Source: Cheiracanthium punctorium
Lineage: Eukaryota > Arthropoda > Arachnida > Araneae > Cheiracanthiidae
DNA: 64,000 bases
Assembly (NCBI GenBank): GCA_038373885.1
Contig: JAWZYV010010320.1
Location: 248,001 to 312,000 of the forward strand
Direction: 5' to 3'
The position numbers and the translations under genes are program-made. Position 1 is the stretch's first letter. Each line of letters starts with the position of its first letter. This document shows positions 33,340 to 44,254 of this stretch, piece after piece. The notes below the pieces were generated by a model, which saw only the letters and a list, made by a program, of their open reading frames with translations, was not told the origin of the DNA and did no database searches.

Positions 33340-34690
33340 ATTATGGAGCAGATCTTCTTACCTTTCCGTAATGCAACGGAGTGAGGCAGAAACAAGTTCC
33401 ACGAGCCGTATCGCATGGATTCAAACAAATGCACATGGTGCATAAGGCAGACCCATGGAGGCATTTAGAGAGATCTGCCTATTTTTCCGAAAAGCAACGG
33501 AGTGAGGCAGAAACGTGTTCCTCCGTGCCACATCACATGAGGTCAAACAAATACCCGCAATGCATAAAGCAGACCTATGGAAGCTTGTGGAGAGATCTGC
33601 CTACTTTTCGTAATGCAACGGAGTTTGGCCAAAATGTATTCCTCCGAACCGCATCAAATGGGGCCTTACAGATACACGTGGCGCATAAGGCGGACCCATT
33701 GAGGCTGTGGAGAGATCTGCCTACCTTTTCACAGTGTAAGTAAGTGCGCCAAAATGTGTTCCTCCGAGCCGCCTCACATGGGGTCAACCAAATACACGTT
33801 GTACATAAGGCAGACCCACGGAGGCATCTGGAGAGATTTGCCCACCTTTACGTAATGCAAGGGAGTGAGACCGAAATGTGTTCCTCCGAGCCGCCTCACA
33901 TGGGGCCAAACAAATACTCGTGGTGCATAAAGGAGACCCATGGAAGCTTGTGGAGAGATCTGCCTACTTTTCGTAATGCAACGGAGTTAGGCCAAAATGT
34001 GTTCCTCCGAACCACATCACATGGGGCCAGATACACGTGGCACATACCAGATACACGTGGCGCATAAGGCGGACCCCTTCAGGCTGTGGAGAGATCTGCC
34101 TACCTTTTCACAGTGTAAGTAAATGCGCCAAAATGTGTTCCTCCGAGCCGCCTCTCATGGGGTCAACCAAATACACGCGGTGCATAAGGCAGACCCACGG
34201 AGGCATCTGGAGAGATCTGCCCACCTTTACGTAATGCAAGGGAGTGAGAGCGAAATGTGTTCGTCAAACGAGCCGCCTCACATGGGGGCCCACGTGTATC
34301 TGTAGATTCTTTAAATCTTGCCTTTTTTGCTGCTATGTTTATTTTGGTAGCGCTTTAATAGTAGCACTTGCATAAGGCAGACCCACGGAGGCATCTGGAG
34401 AGATCTGCCCACCTTAACGTAATGCAAGGGAGTGAGACCGAAATGTGTTCGTCAAACGAGCAGCCTCACATGGAGCCCACGTGTATCCACGTGTATCTGT
34501 AGATTCTTTAAATCTTGCCTTTTTTGCTGCTATGTTTATTTTGGTAGCACTGGAGGCATCTGGAGAGATCTGCCCACCTTTACGTAATGCAAGGGAGTGA
34601 GACCGAAATGTGTTCCTCCGAGCCGCCTCACATGGGGCCAAACAAATGCACAAGGTGCGTAAGGCAGACGTAAGGTGGCATGTGTTTTGG
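33340..34690 (+). repeat. ~120-bp tandem array with ABC higher-order structure
   Basis: Monomers carry CATAAGGCAGACCCA, GAGAGATCTGCC, GTAATGCAACGGAGTGAG and TTCCTCCGAGCCGCCTCACA. Three subtypes differ after the GACCCA: A (GGAGGCATCTGGAG), B (GGAAGCTTGTGGAG) and C (GAGGCTGTGGAG). Motif starts: A 33440, B 33563, C 33682, A 33802, B 33926, C 34062, A 34181, A 34372, then A again near 34548. The last A units carry an extra ~70 bp (TTTTTTGCTGCTATGTTTAT) otherwise found inverted at 37905-37940. All overlapping ORFs on both strands are by-products of the stop-poor monomer. Confidence 0.85.
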
Positions 34691-36330
34691 TCACATGCGT
34701 TTGACGAAATATAGTTTCCACCGAAGCACACTAGGCACAACAGTTTAGCAGCTTTGATCTCTCCAGTTGTCTCCATGATTTTTGGAACATCTTAAACACT
34801 TACGCATCATGCAACTTTGACGTCACCGTTAAAGAGACTTAGAACCAGGAAAATTCCTTGAGATTTCGATGGACAAATCTCGTTATCTATTGGGAGGAAG
34901 ATAGTTTAACAAGATCGTCTTATAAAAATCGCCTTACAAGATCATCTCATAAAACTCGTCTTACACGAAAATGGCGTTATAAAATTAAAAGTGCTGCACA
35001 ACTTCATACTACTTTCCTGAGTAGAAAATGGGAAATTTCAATAAGAATATATAAGAATACTTCAGAACAGAAGTAATGTTTTATCAGGAAATTATCCAAA
35101 AATTAATTTATTATGTCGCAACTCTGCTACATAAGAGTTCTTAGCCTAAAAGGCCAGTGTATCTCTCTATTCTAAAAAAAAGTAAAGGCCGATGGCGCTG
35201 TCAAAGCTAGTCAGCGTATCTCCACCTTGAGTGTCGACTAAGGGGATTTGAGTGTTGCCTAAGGTGCCCAGAGATTCGAAAAATTCCGAGGAACCTGCTA
35301 AGCTGATTTAAATTTCGAAAATCGAATTATTTTAGAAGATATTAATAAAAAACTGAAAAAATAAACCAAATGGTTGCCAGATTTGGCATAAAATCATTCA
35401 TTCCTTTGCAACAAAGCGTTTCCAAGTATCTAGAATCGCGTGAAATTTACAAACATGAGTTAGAATTACGCCCATTTTACGCCAAAATAAAAACTATATG
35501 AAATAAGTAACTCAAAATGTGTTACACAAAGTTGACAATTTTCAAATAGTAAGTTCGCTTAGACAACAGGAGTTTAGAATTAGCGATTATTCATTTTTCC
35601 AAAACAGAATAACTAATATCTTGAAAATGAAAAATAATTAAAATGCAGATTATTTTAAAGCCGGTTCTCGTCCAGCTGGATTATTTGCTACCAGTAGAAA
35701 TATTTGGCGGCGTTAACTATGCCATTATAGCAGTTATAGTACACTTTGGATATTTGCTAGCGCGACGAGATGGTATAATTCGTGGTGTTAAGTACGCCAA
35801 TCTGCAAACGATTATGTAAATGAAAATATGGATAACGGTTTTCCGGTAACCTTAAATGAACAGTAAATATAGGTTGTGAGCATGTGTAAATCGCCAAATA
35901 ATGAAAAGTCGCCATAGGTGGCAGGCTATTCTATCTGTTCCGTAGCTTTTATTAACTTTACATGTACGCAAGTCGCCAAATAATGAAAAATCGCCATGGG
36001 TGGCAAATTCGCAAGGTGTCCAATAGGTTTTACATTATTAAAAATACAGCTGAAACAGATGTTCTGATTTTATTACGCTTTAGCTCCTAATTAATATAAC
36101 TTTTGAATGGCAACATTAAATATCATTGTGTTTCTGAGGAGTGCAAATAATTTTTCCAGCGATTATAAGCGGAGTCCGCACTCCAGGTGGAGTATAGCTC
36201 AGGACCCGTACAACACGGATTCCCATAACAAAATATCTTCCGTGTTATGAGGGGTAGGGGGTCTACTGTAGTGTGAAGTTTAAATTTTTATGTACCAATG
36301 AAGATGCAAGAACCAAGCAATGTGTAGCTT
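34691..36330. other. Unassigned, with a 32-bp direct repeat
   Basis: CGCCAAATAATGAAAAGTCG CCATAGGTGGCA at about 35892 recurs at about 35973 with two changes. A 72-codon frame at 34858 contains TRSSYKNRLTRSSHKTRLTR, from a short DNA duplication. No gene recognised. Confidence 0.5.
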
Positions 36331-36339
36331 AGCTCAGTA

Positions 36340-37330
36340 ACATTCTATCTGATCCAATCTTCGGGTTTTGTCTGTTATCTAGGAACAATCTACAGTACAC
36401 AATTCAGAGAAATTAACAAGCAGTAACACGTTTTATAACAAACATGCTTATTACGAAAAAAAAACACTGAAAATACTGCTGCTAAATTATAAAATAAATA
36501 AAAACTTTGTGAAAAAAGCACACATAAAATATTACTTTTAAGAAGTTACGATCGTTTCGACCAAAACATTATTTCGGTCTTCGTCAGACAAGCCCTTCGA
36601 CTCGCTGAGCCTGACGAGTTTTGGTTGTCTGACGAAGACCGAAAGAATTTTTTGGCCGAAACGATCGTAACTTCTTAAAAGTAACATTTTATGTGTGCTT
36701 TTTCCAAAAATTTTTTACTTATTTTAGTCATGCTTATTCACAAAAGTTTCCTCAGGTACAGTATTTCACATACGACAAAATCCTTTCACAGACTAAAATT
36801 TCAGCAGAAATTCTTGTGCAGAACTCGTAACTGCTCCTCAGCATAAAACAATGAAGAATCGACAAACAGCTTTCGAAAATAGGCTTTGAGAAACATACGA
36901 AAGATTAACAGCAAAGTAACACAGAGCAATAGAGTTCTCAATATAGCGTACTCAAGCGATGACTGCAAGCTGAACTGCATAAACGTGACCTGTCTTTCTT
37001 ATGTAGTCTCTTCGAATTTTCCAGAAATTTCCACGAGGTCTCATTTCTGGAATAACCTTCACCAGTCGCGAACCTTGATTGCGTAATTTTAATATAATTG
37101 CGTAATATCCATGCACGAAAGCAAACATTATAGACCCCATTAATAGAATCACCCCAAATGTCGCCAAGATTGGCGACTTTCTGACGAAAGACTGACCCAT
37201 TTTTTCGCCAAAAGTCTTGAAAACTGAATTCAGCAGAACGATAGCGCCATTACTTGGCAAGAAACTGCCACATTCCATTTTTTCTTATTGTTAATATAAA
37301 GGACACAATCGTGCGTTCTAGATAACTGAT
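36340..37330 (-). mobile_element. LTR-like unit 3 (minus strand), with a foldback inside
   Basis: The plan resembles units 1 and 2. On the minus strand AATGTCGCCAAGATTGGCGA-type blocks (37150-37210) are followed by an HSE triplet TTCcaGAAatTTC (37019-37031), a second pair TTCtgGAA (about 37045-37052), then GTTCAGC. The TATA box is weak (CTACATAAG). The foldback at 36511-36705 interrupts it. The 108-codon minus frame at 36952-37278 lies within the LTR and is not a gene. Confidence 0.45.
36511..36705. mobile_element. Foldback element with ~79-bp arms
   Basis: The left arm (36511-36590, AAAAAGCACACATAAAAT ... TCGGTCTTCGTCAGACAA) and right arm (36624-36705) are near-perfect inverse copies, separated by a 33-bp spacer with TTCGACTCGCTGAGCC. 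The arms contain GATCGTTTCGaCCAAAA / TTTTGGCCGAAACGATC. Confidence 0.85.
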
Positions 37331-37904
37331 TTTAATGCAGCCAAGTGTAAAATTTAGTTATTTGATGCGAAGAATAAGAATTTTACTTTAAATTCAACCT
37401 TTGAAGAGAAGTTCACAGCCAGAATTCTTAACAATATGTATATTTTATGCATCAAAATTCGTTATAATGTGTACCAGTGACAGAAATGTACTGGCATCTT
37501 AACGCAGCAATACAATAAAATTATGTATAAGATATGATACACTATGCATGGAAGGGTGAACCCCTTGCTATATATTAGGATAAGGGGGAAAAATTCTGAA
37601 CATTTTTTATTTTCAGAAACTACAGTTTTTTCCAGTGCTTCTGGACCGTTGCAACAACCAATATTGATTTAACACCATATTCCGCTGGATTTTATTATTA
37701 TTATTACTGTTAAAATTATTATTATTATTATTTGCAAAAAGAAATCAAGACCAAGAGACTGAATTTAGGAACCAGTCCGGGCCTGATTTCATTCTACAAT
37801 TTCTGTTCCGTCTTCATTTGGTTCGTTCTCGCATACTTGGATGATATTCCATAAACCACACATTAAAAATAACGTTTAAAATATATTTTTAAGGGTACTA
37901 TGAC
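37331..37904. other. Unassigned, with (ATT)n run
   Basis: A TTATTATTATT run lies at 37687-37731. No gene or shared repeat is recognised in the rest. Confidence 0.45.
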
Positions 37905-38400
37905 TATTAAAGTGCTACCAAAATAAACATAGCAGCAAAAAATGCATGATTTAAAACATATTTTAATTTTATTTTGCCCATGAAATCTTAAAAGTCGGCA
38001 GGTGTTCTAAATGGCTACTTTTTTAAAGCAATCATTTATTTGTTCTTTGTAATAAAAATTAGATTTAAGAACCACGAAAGTTTCAAGAAGGGGTGGAGGA
38101 GAAATAAGAATATCCCCCCCCCCAGCAATTATTATAAATTCTTTTCAGCTGCTAATGTTCAGAAAATAAAAACCTGGAAACACCATCAATTTATTCGTAC
38201 ACTGAGCCTATTACTGCACCCAAGATAGCCGAGAGTTCTAGAATTAAATACTAGTTACTGGAATATCGGAAGAGTTGAGCGATATTGCTCTGCGGCACGC
38301 GCAAAATGCATTCGGAAACATTTTAAACGGAGTTCTTGAGAATAGCGCCAGCGAAATGTACTTTCCCGTGACCGTAACTCTGACGTAATAGGCGCATCAA
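37905..38400 (+). repeat. Dispersed repeat 'E', copy 2
   Basis: Contains GTGCTACCAAAATAAACATA (inverse found in the satellite at 34330 and 34530), then CGGCAGGTGTTCTAAATGGC, CAGCAATTATTATAAATTC, GAGAGTTCTAGAATTAAATA, ATATCGGAAGAGTTGAGCGA and GCGGCACGCGCAAAATGCAT. The order matches the copy at 43250. Confidence 0.65.
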
Positions 38401-38699
38401 GCCATTTTAATCCTCTTTTATTGTACTTGAAGAGTAAAAGGGTTTGGTAAAGTTTTTTTTACGCTCTGAATGTTCTTGGAAAATTAGTGAATAGTGTACA
38501 CTAAGGTGAATAAAGGATATTCTGTGAAATGTACTGTAAAATTAAGGAAATAAAAATTATTTGTACATATCTTAATCTTATAACATCACCTAAAGAGGAA
38601 CACTTTTACAAATTCTGGAAGTTTTGCCTAGTTTTCTTACAATTGGCTAGGAAATTTTTTAATTTTTTTTTCTTTCTGACGGCAGGGGTAGTGGCATAC

Positions 38700-38945
38700 T
38701 TGTAGGCAGTCCAAAATTGCCCTATGAACAATCTACTTTTGTGGGGGTGCCGATTTCAAAGAGTTAGTGTCTCCTCTGGAATTGGTTCAAAATTAGGGGA
38801 CCACGGGCTAAATCGTACTCCCTCCCACTGGGGCCCAAAAAATGGAAGACGCACCCCCTCTGCCCATCGCCTCCCTTCGGGGGAATCTGGTACCCCCGTT
38901 TGCGATTGTCAGGAGGCATCAGAAACAGCAACAACAACAAGCTTC
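38700..38945 (-). repeat. Dispersed repeat 'N', copy 1
   Basis: Shares GGGGGTGCCGATTTCA, CTC.TCTGGAATTGGTTCAA and AAAATTAG with 51095-51250. On the minus strand both copies translate around LILNQFQ in a G/P/R-rich context. The GC content is above the surroundings. Possibly part of a non-LTR element, but the family is not recognised. Confidence 0.5.
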
Positions 38946-39480
38946 TCGAAATAGCCATTCCAATTGTTAAATTATCTGTCTCCTGATTCAAAGCGCTTCC
39001 TAGAGGACAGTTTTTGAACTAAAATCACTTTTCGAAATTCTGTTAGCGCATCTCATGTATAATGTATGTGCAATGTTTGGTTACTATCCTTTCACCCATT
39101 TCAGCTGTAGAGCCTTGTTTACAGGGAAAGTTTAATTTAAACCTCATTGTATATTCTATATTTTACAGTACTTTGATCACTAATACGAACACAAGTGCTA
39201 ATTTTTCAAGAAATCTTTTATTGGTTACGAACAATAAACAGACAAGAAAAAACAATAAAGACAAATCATGCCAAACACTTTCCAGCACGATTTTTTAAAG
39301 GCTAAATTTACCGGGATTCTGCGGACAAACACAAAAGCACAGTATATCACTATCATTGCAAAGTGTGAAAGAACTTTTCATGTCATCGTCCTTTAAATGA
39401 AAAGTAAGCCCTCTAAAGTTTTAATTACTGTAGATATTTTGTTGTTCTTGAACTAGATAAATGTCTCACACTGCCATGGA
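38946..39480. other. Unassigned sequence
   Basis: No feature recognised; one AT-rich 78-codon frame only. Confidence 0.4.
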
Positions 39481-39751
39481 GGGGTTATCGCATTAGCTTA
39501 ATATCCGAGCAATTTTCTTGCCGAACAACTTTCAGTCCGATTTTTTCTATCGTTCACTGATTAGCGATCGCCGTCGTCAAGGTAACGATACAGAAAATTA
39601 GTCTAAAAGTTCTTCGGAAAGAAAGTTGAAGGAGATCGCAGATTGGACGATTGATTGGAGATTGCCGTCGTCAAGGTAACGATTGAGAAATTCAGTCTAA
39701 ATGTTGGTCGGAAAGAAAGTTGCTCAAATTTTAAGATAGTGTGATAACCCC
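39481..39751. mobile_element. 271-bp MITE with ~60-bp TIRs
   Basis: The left end GGGGTTATCGCATTAGCTTA continuing to GAGCAATTTTCTTGCCGA is inverted at the right end (TCGGAAAGAAAGTTGCTCAA ... GTGATAACCCC). The interior holds two direct ~95-bp half-repeats with CCGTCGTCAAGGTAACGAT (about 39571 and 39663). Confidence 0.75.
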
Positions 39752-39923
39752 TTAATGTATTGGAAATATTGTGAATGATTCTGTAAAAGAATTATGGAAG
39801 CTACATCAAAGCTACGCCCTCTATTATACGTATAGACAAACAGACATACACACTTTAGAGCTTAATTATAAAGGTGCATTACTGATCTTTATGTAAGGAC
39901 GGCGGCGATCAACTCTAACTGTT

Positions 39924-40317
39924 TTAACCCTTTGAGGCGCAACCCTTCCCCAATGCTGAAAAAAGGGCAGCCGTTGCCATCGCTCGACTTAACTACCAGC
40001 AACATGGCGGACGATCGAAACGTTCATCGCGTGCCACAGATCTAAAGACCCTTTTATGACGCAGCTGGCTGTGGGGACAGCAATCTATCCACCTGTTCTC
40101 GCATTCTTCCATTTTTCAGCAGATGTCAGTGCTGTTAAAAATAATCGTGACCATTTTTTTACGGGAAATCACGTGCTAAAAATTAAAGGATTCTCGTGGA
40201 GCTGTGTCACCCGTTACTATTTTTATAGATATCCAATCTATTCTACGTGACTGACAACTGTCAAAGCGTCAGAGTTTGGTAATCCCAGAGCGGGAAAATT
40301 GTGCGTTAAAGGGTTAA
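39924..40317 (+). mobile_element. piggyBac-like MITE, complete
   Basis: 394 bp from TTAACCCTTTGAGGCGC to GTGCGTTAAAGGGTTAA, with TTAA at both edges. It has only the left half of the internal palindrome (GATCTAAAGACCC ... CAGCTGGCTGTG). Confidence 0.8.
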
Positions 40318-40556
40318 TGGCAGTCTGTTGTTGCACGTTATTACACAGGTTCTGCGTCTGCTTACCTTTTTTAAACAATATAATAACTCCATAATATTGA
40401 TGTTTTATTAAAAGTCCCAATTTCATTGCTCTTCACATGATAACTGTATAAATTGCACTATAATGAAGAATAAATTTGTTATACAAATTATGTCTTGCGG
40501 TTACGGTTAGTGAAGATGACATAGGAAAATTACTAAACTACTACTTACAACATTAT

Positions 40557-40901
40557 TGCTTTTCTTCCTGATCTATCGTTCTGTACCTCCAATGAACATG
40601 AAGAATTTTATCAGTACGTCAATCAAATGCCTGTTAAAATAAATTACTTCTACAATAAAACTAAAAACTACCAGCATTGTCTAATGCCATTTAATGAATG
40701 GTCAAGATCAAATGAAAAAATTGCTGGAAAATAATCCACATAGCATTTGTCTTTTCCCACTGATCTATCGTTTTGTACCTCCAACGAACATGAAGCATTT
40801 TATAAATAGTCAATAAAATGTCTACATAAATTACTTCTGAATAAAATTAAAACCATCAGTATTGACGAACGTCATTTAAATCATCATAAAGCTAGTCGAG
40901 G
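40557..40901 (+). repeat. ~183-bp repeat units, broken by the hAT insertion
   Basis: Units near 40560 and 40743 share CTGATCTATCGTT.TGTACCT, GAACATGAAG.ATTTTAT and ATAAATTACTTCT. A third unit appears at about 42985-43100 (TGACTAATCATTTTGTACCT), after the two transposons. The array therefore predates the insertions. Confidence 0.6.
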
Positions 40902-41034
40902 TCAAATGATAAACCAACTGAAGAACAGTGGACATCACAATTGGTTTTTCTCAGGGATGCTTTTTGAGTATCGAAGTTTTGTTCTTCAGTTCTTTTTAAA
41001 CCGATGTTTGTCTGACATGGATGTTTCTCTAGAC

Positions 41035-42138
41035 CAGGGATGGGCAAACTACGGCCCGCGGGCCAAATCAGGCCCGCCGGAAGATTTTATCCGGCCCGCG
41101 GATGGAATTTTAATTTGCCGGTCCGACGGAAATTGAAAGAACATATATAAAAACGCGGCTGTTCAAGCCTCGTCAGGGGGAGATCCCCCTGAACCCCCTA
41201 AGTTTTTAGTTTCATGATTGCCATATTAAAACGATATTAACGGACTGTGTCATTTTATCGCTCATCTTTCGCATATTTCACCTGGTCACCCTATGTTGAA
41301 ATTTTTAAGAGTGTAACCGATTTATAGCAAAATGCATGTGGAGCATATTCTACAGCTTACGAAATAGTGTAACAATAGATTAAAGCTGTTATGAACTAAT
41401 AGTATTTAAATACATGTAAAATTATGTCGCATACTTTCATGTTGCTTTTATATATCGCATACTTTTATGTCGTATTTTTGGGACCAATTTTTCAATAAAG
41501 GGTGTTGAGAGATAAAATGACATAGTCATTAATATATATTATAAATCCATATTAAGAATTATAAAGATGGCTTGAAAAAAGTGCACTTTCAGTTCGAACG
41601 CAAATTTCAAGATTTCAGTGCCATTCAAACAGAATTGGATATTTTTACCATGCCTTTCAACGTAAATTGTAAAGCAGTGAGGTCCGATTTGCAGTTTGAA
41701 TGAATTGAATTGCAATCTAACAATCATCGCAAGCATTTGTTTCTAAATATGCCAAAGTTAAGAGTTTTGCAAATCATTATCGAAAGTAAGTTTCCCAAAT
41801 TTAACATCTCACGCCCAGAAAATCAGTGCTATATTTGCTTCATCTGATATATGTGAACAACTGTTTTCAACTAGCGAATTCTTTCAGAAGTAGACTGACA
41901 GATGAGCATTGAGCCTCGTTCCTTAGAATCAGTGCATCTCACTTCGAACCTCAATATAAGGAACTTTTAAAAATCAAATCGCAATTTCATTCATCTCATT
42001 ATCATATTTAAATTTAAATTGTAATACTTGTATATTGCTTTTAAAATTTTAGAAAAATTTATCTTGGCCCGCCAAACATTTTTTTTTTTTTTTTTTTTGG
42101 ATTTTTGGCTCGCGACCGAAAAAGTTTGCCCATCCCTG
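41035..42138 (+). mobile_element. hAT element, 1104 bp, TSD CTCTAGAC
   Basis: Ends CAGGGATGGGCAAACTACGG and the inverse CAGGGATGGGCAAACTTTTT, with perfect 8-bp TSD CTCTAGAC (41027-41034 and 42139-42146). GC-rich subterminal GGCCCGCGGGCC is typical of this hAT group. Compared with the copy at 57932, it carries an extra segment of about 385 bp (41147-41530) that is homologous to part of the neighbouring element at 42211-42982. Confidence 0.9.
41590..41990 (+). pseudogene. hAT transposase C-terminal remnant (copy in unit 1)
   Basis: The plus strand reads FERKFQDFSAIQTELDIFTM, PFNVNCKAVRSDLQFE, a stop, then IELQSNNHRKHLFLNMP. Frameshifts follow through KFPKFNISRPENQ. The segment matches the region just before and within the C-terminal dimerisation domain of hAT transposases of the GTF2IRD2/ZBED-like group (signatures DIF..PFNV and IELQ.N..LK). 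It is more degraded than the remnant at 58103. The same remnant is repeated at 44943-45343 in unit 2. The minus-strand frames at 41539-41736 and 44892-45089 are antisense shadows. Confidence 0.75.
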
Positions 42139-42210
42139 CTCTAGACAGTCTATCGTATGTTTTATGTTTTATCAACATGTTCCGGAAATACTTGACCACT
42201 TTTCGTAAAT

Positions 42211-42982
42211 TAGAGATGCGAGATTGATGTTTTCAAAACATCGATGTTTGTTAACTTTCAAAAAAAGTAGTTATCTATGTATCGTACATGTTGATGATAA
42301 AGCATAAAGTATACAGCCGACTAGGTGAAAAAATATGTACGTTTAAAATATGTAACAAACATCGGTTTTAATGCATCGATATAAAGGAAAATATAACTCG
42401 GCTGTTCGAGCCTCGTCAGGGCTCGATCCTGAACCCCCTGAACCTCCTAATTTTTTAGTTTCATTATTGCCATATTAAAACGATATTAATTGACTATGTC
42501 ATTTTATCTCTCATCTTTCGTGCATTTCGTCTGGTAACCCTATGTTGAAATTTTTATGATTGTAACCTATTTATAGAAAAATACATGGGATGCATATTCT
42601 ACAGCTTACGAAATACTGTAACAATAGATTAAAGCTGTTGTGAACTGATAGTATTTAAATATATGTAAAAAATACATGTGGTGCATATTCTACAGCTTAC
42701 GAAATACTGTAACAATATATAAAGGCTGTTGTGAACTAATAGTATTTAAATGTATGTAAAAAATACATGTGATGCATATTCTACAGCTTACGAAATATTG
42801 TAACAATAGATTAAAGCTGCTGTGAACTAATAGTGTTTGAATATATGTAAAATTATGTTGCATTTTTATGTCGCTTTTTTGGGAAAAATTTTTGGACGAT
42901 TTTCAATAAAGGGGTGAGAGATAAAATGACATAGTCATTAAAAAAAAGTAGATGTTTTGAAAACATCCATGTCACATCCCTA
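42211..42982. mobile_element. TIR element with TAGAGATG/TAGGGATG ends, internal 90-bp triplication
   Basis: The left end TAGAGATGCGAGATTGATGT and the inverse of the right end TAGGGATGTGACATGGATGT share the following TTTCAAAACATC. The interior holds three 90-bp tandem units (42577, 42667, 42757; GCATATTCTACAGCTTACGA). hAT-like ends, but no matching 8-bp TSD was found. A second copy is at 45564-46335 in the duplication. Confidence 0.65.
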
Positions 42983-43249
42983 GTTTTCCCTCTTGACTAA
43001 TCATTTTGTACCTTCAACGAACATGAAAAATTTTATCATAAGTCAATAAAATGTGTATTAAAATAAATTATTTATACAACAAAATTAAAACCATCAATTG
43101 AGAGTATGCAAAAAGAAAACTCAAAAAAACATTACTTTGAAAACTGCAATGCGTAATCAAAACACTCTTTCAATTTTTTTTTTTCTTGGAATTTTTTCGC
43201 ATGCCTATGATTTTCTCCATCCTACATAAAATGATTTTGAAAACTGCAT

Positions 43250-43650
43250 GTTGCCAGCAGGTGTTTTAAATTGCTCTGTTCCTTTAAAATGACCATACTG
43301 CTTTTGGCAGAATAAATACAGAAATATTTATTTAAAGTAAAAAAAAATGAAAGATTTCATGCTTCTGCAATTATTATAAATGTCTTTCAGCTGTTCACTC
43401 TCGGAAAATAAAGACAGGGCAACCTTATCTACTTTTAAGCACTCACATACGGCTATTACTGCATCCAAGAGTTGGTAGAGAGAGTTCTAGAATTAAATAC
43501 CAGTTCCAAGAGTATCGGAAGAGTTTGATGATATTGCCCCACGGCACGCGCAAAGTGCATTTGGAACATTTTAAATGCAGTTCTCTAGAAGGGTACGTAC
43601 CAAAATGCACTTTTCCGTGGCGTAACTCTCTCCTTAGAGGCGTATCAGGT
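43250..43650 (+). repeat. Dispersed repeat 'E', copy 3 (copy 4 at 46603-47017)
   Basis: TTGCCAGCAGGTGTTTTAAA, CTTCTGCAATTATTATAAAT, GAGAGTTCTAGAATTAAATA, AGTATCGGAAGAGTTTGATG, and CGGCACGCGCAAAGTGCATT blocks as in copy 2. The A-run of the family is 9 here and 23 in the duplicate. Confidence 0.65.
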
Positions 43651-44254
43651 CATTTTAAACACCTGCGTTTACTTCATAAAGGATAAAATACATTTAGGGT
43701 ATTCCGGCGTAGGACTGTATTTCTCCATTTAATATTTGTTGCATACGGTGTATGAGGTATCAGCGTATAAGGCAAATTTTCACACAGCATTAGGTACAGT
43801 GAAACCTCTCTGAGCGGCCACCCCACCGTACCGAGAATATTTGGCCGCTCTCAAGGGTTTTATTTACTACTAGATGCGTGCCCGTTCTTCGCACGGTAGG
43901 AAACGAATACTATTTTACTAAAGTATAATCGTAACTATCTATGCGAAAACAAAATGTCAAAAAGTTTAAGTAGTCTTTTTGTTGAAACTACCGCGGGATA
44001 TATTACGCAACGTAGGATTACGGTTTAGTTAGTTGTAAGACGATCGTTGAAAAATAATGATATGAATATAACACGTTTAATTTCACGAAATAGTTATTAA
44101 CGCGGTATACTGTGCTTTAATCCATATTATCCAAACAAATCTACTATTACTAACAGAGAAAAAAATGAGAATACTATCTATTACTTATATTTATATCTAT
44201 TACTTATAGTTATATTACTTATATGTATCTTCGTTTCTCCGTCTTTAAAAATAA

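Larger units (their letters stand above)
40902..44254 (+). repeat. 3.35-kb tandem duplication, unit 1
   Basis: The unit starts TCAAATGATAAACCAACTG and is followed directly by unit 2 at 44255. The junction carries six extra bases AAATAA (44249-44254) after GTCTTTAA. It contains repeat units, a hAT element, a second TIR element, repeat E and the left end of the Tigger-like element 3. Confidence 0.9.

Noticed and set aside
33381..34776. Several 60-120-codon ORFs on both strands that look like a repeat protein
   Set aside because: They follow the 120-bp satellite monomer, which is stop-poor in several frames on both strands. No start context or domain, and they break at indels between monomers.
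36952..37278. 108-codon minus ORF with a hydrophobic stretch
   Set aside because: Lies inside LTR-like unit 3, in its promoter region, and is not conserved in units 1, 2 and 4.
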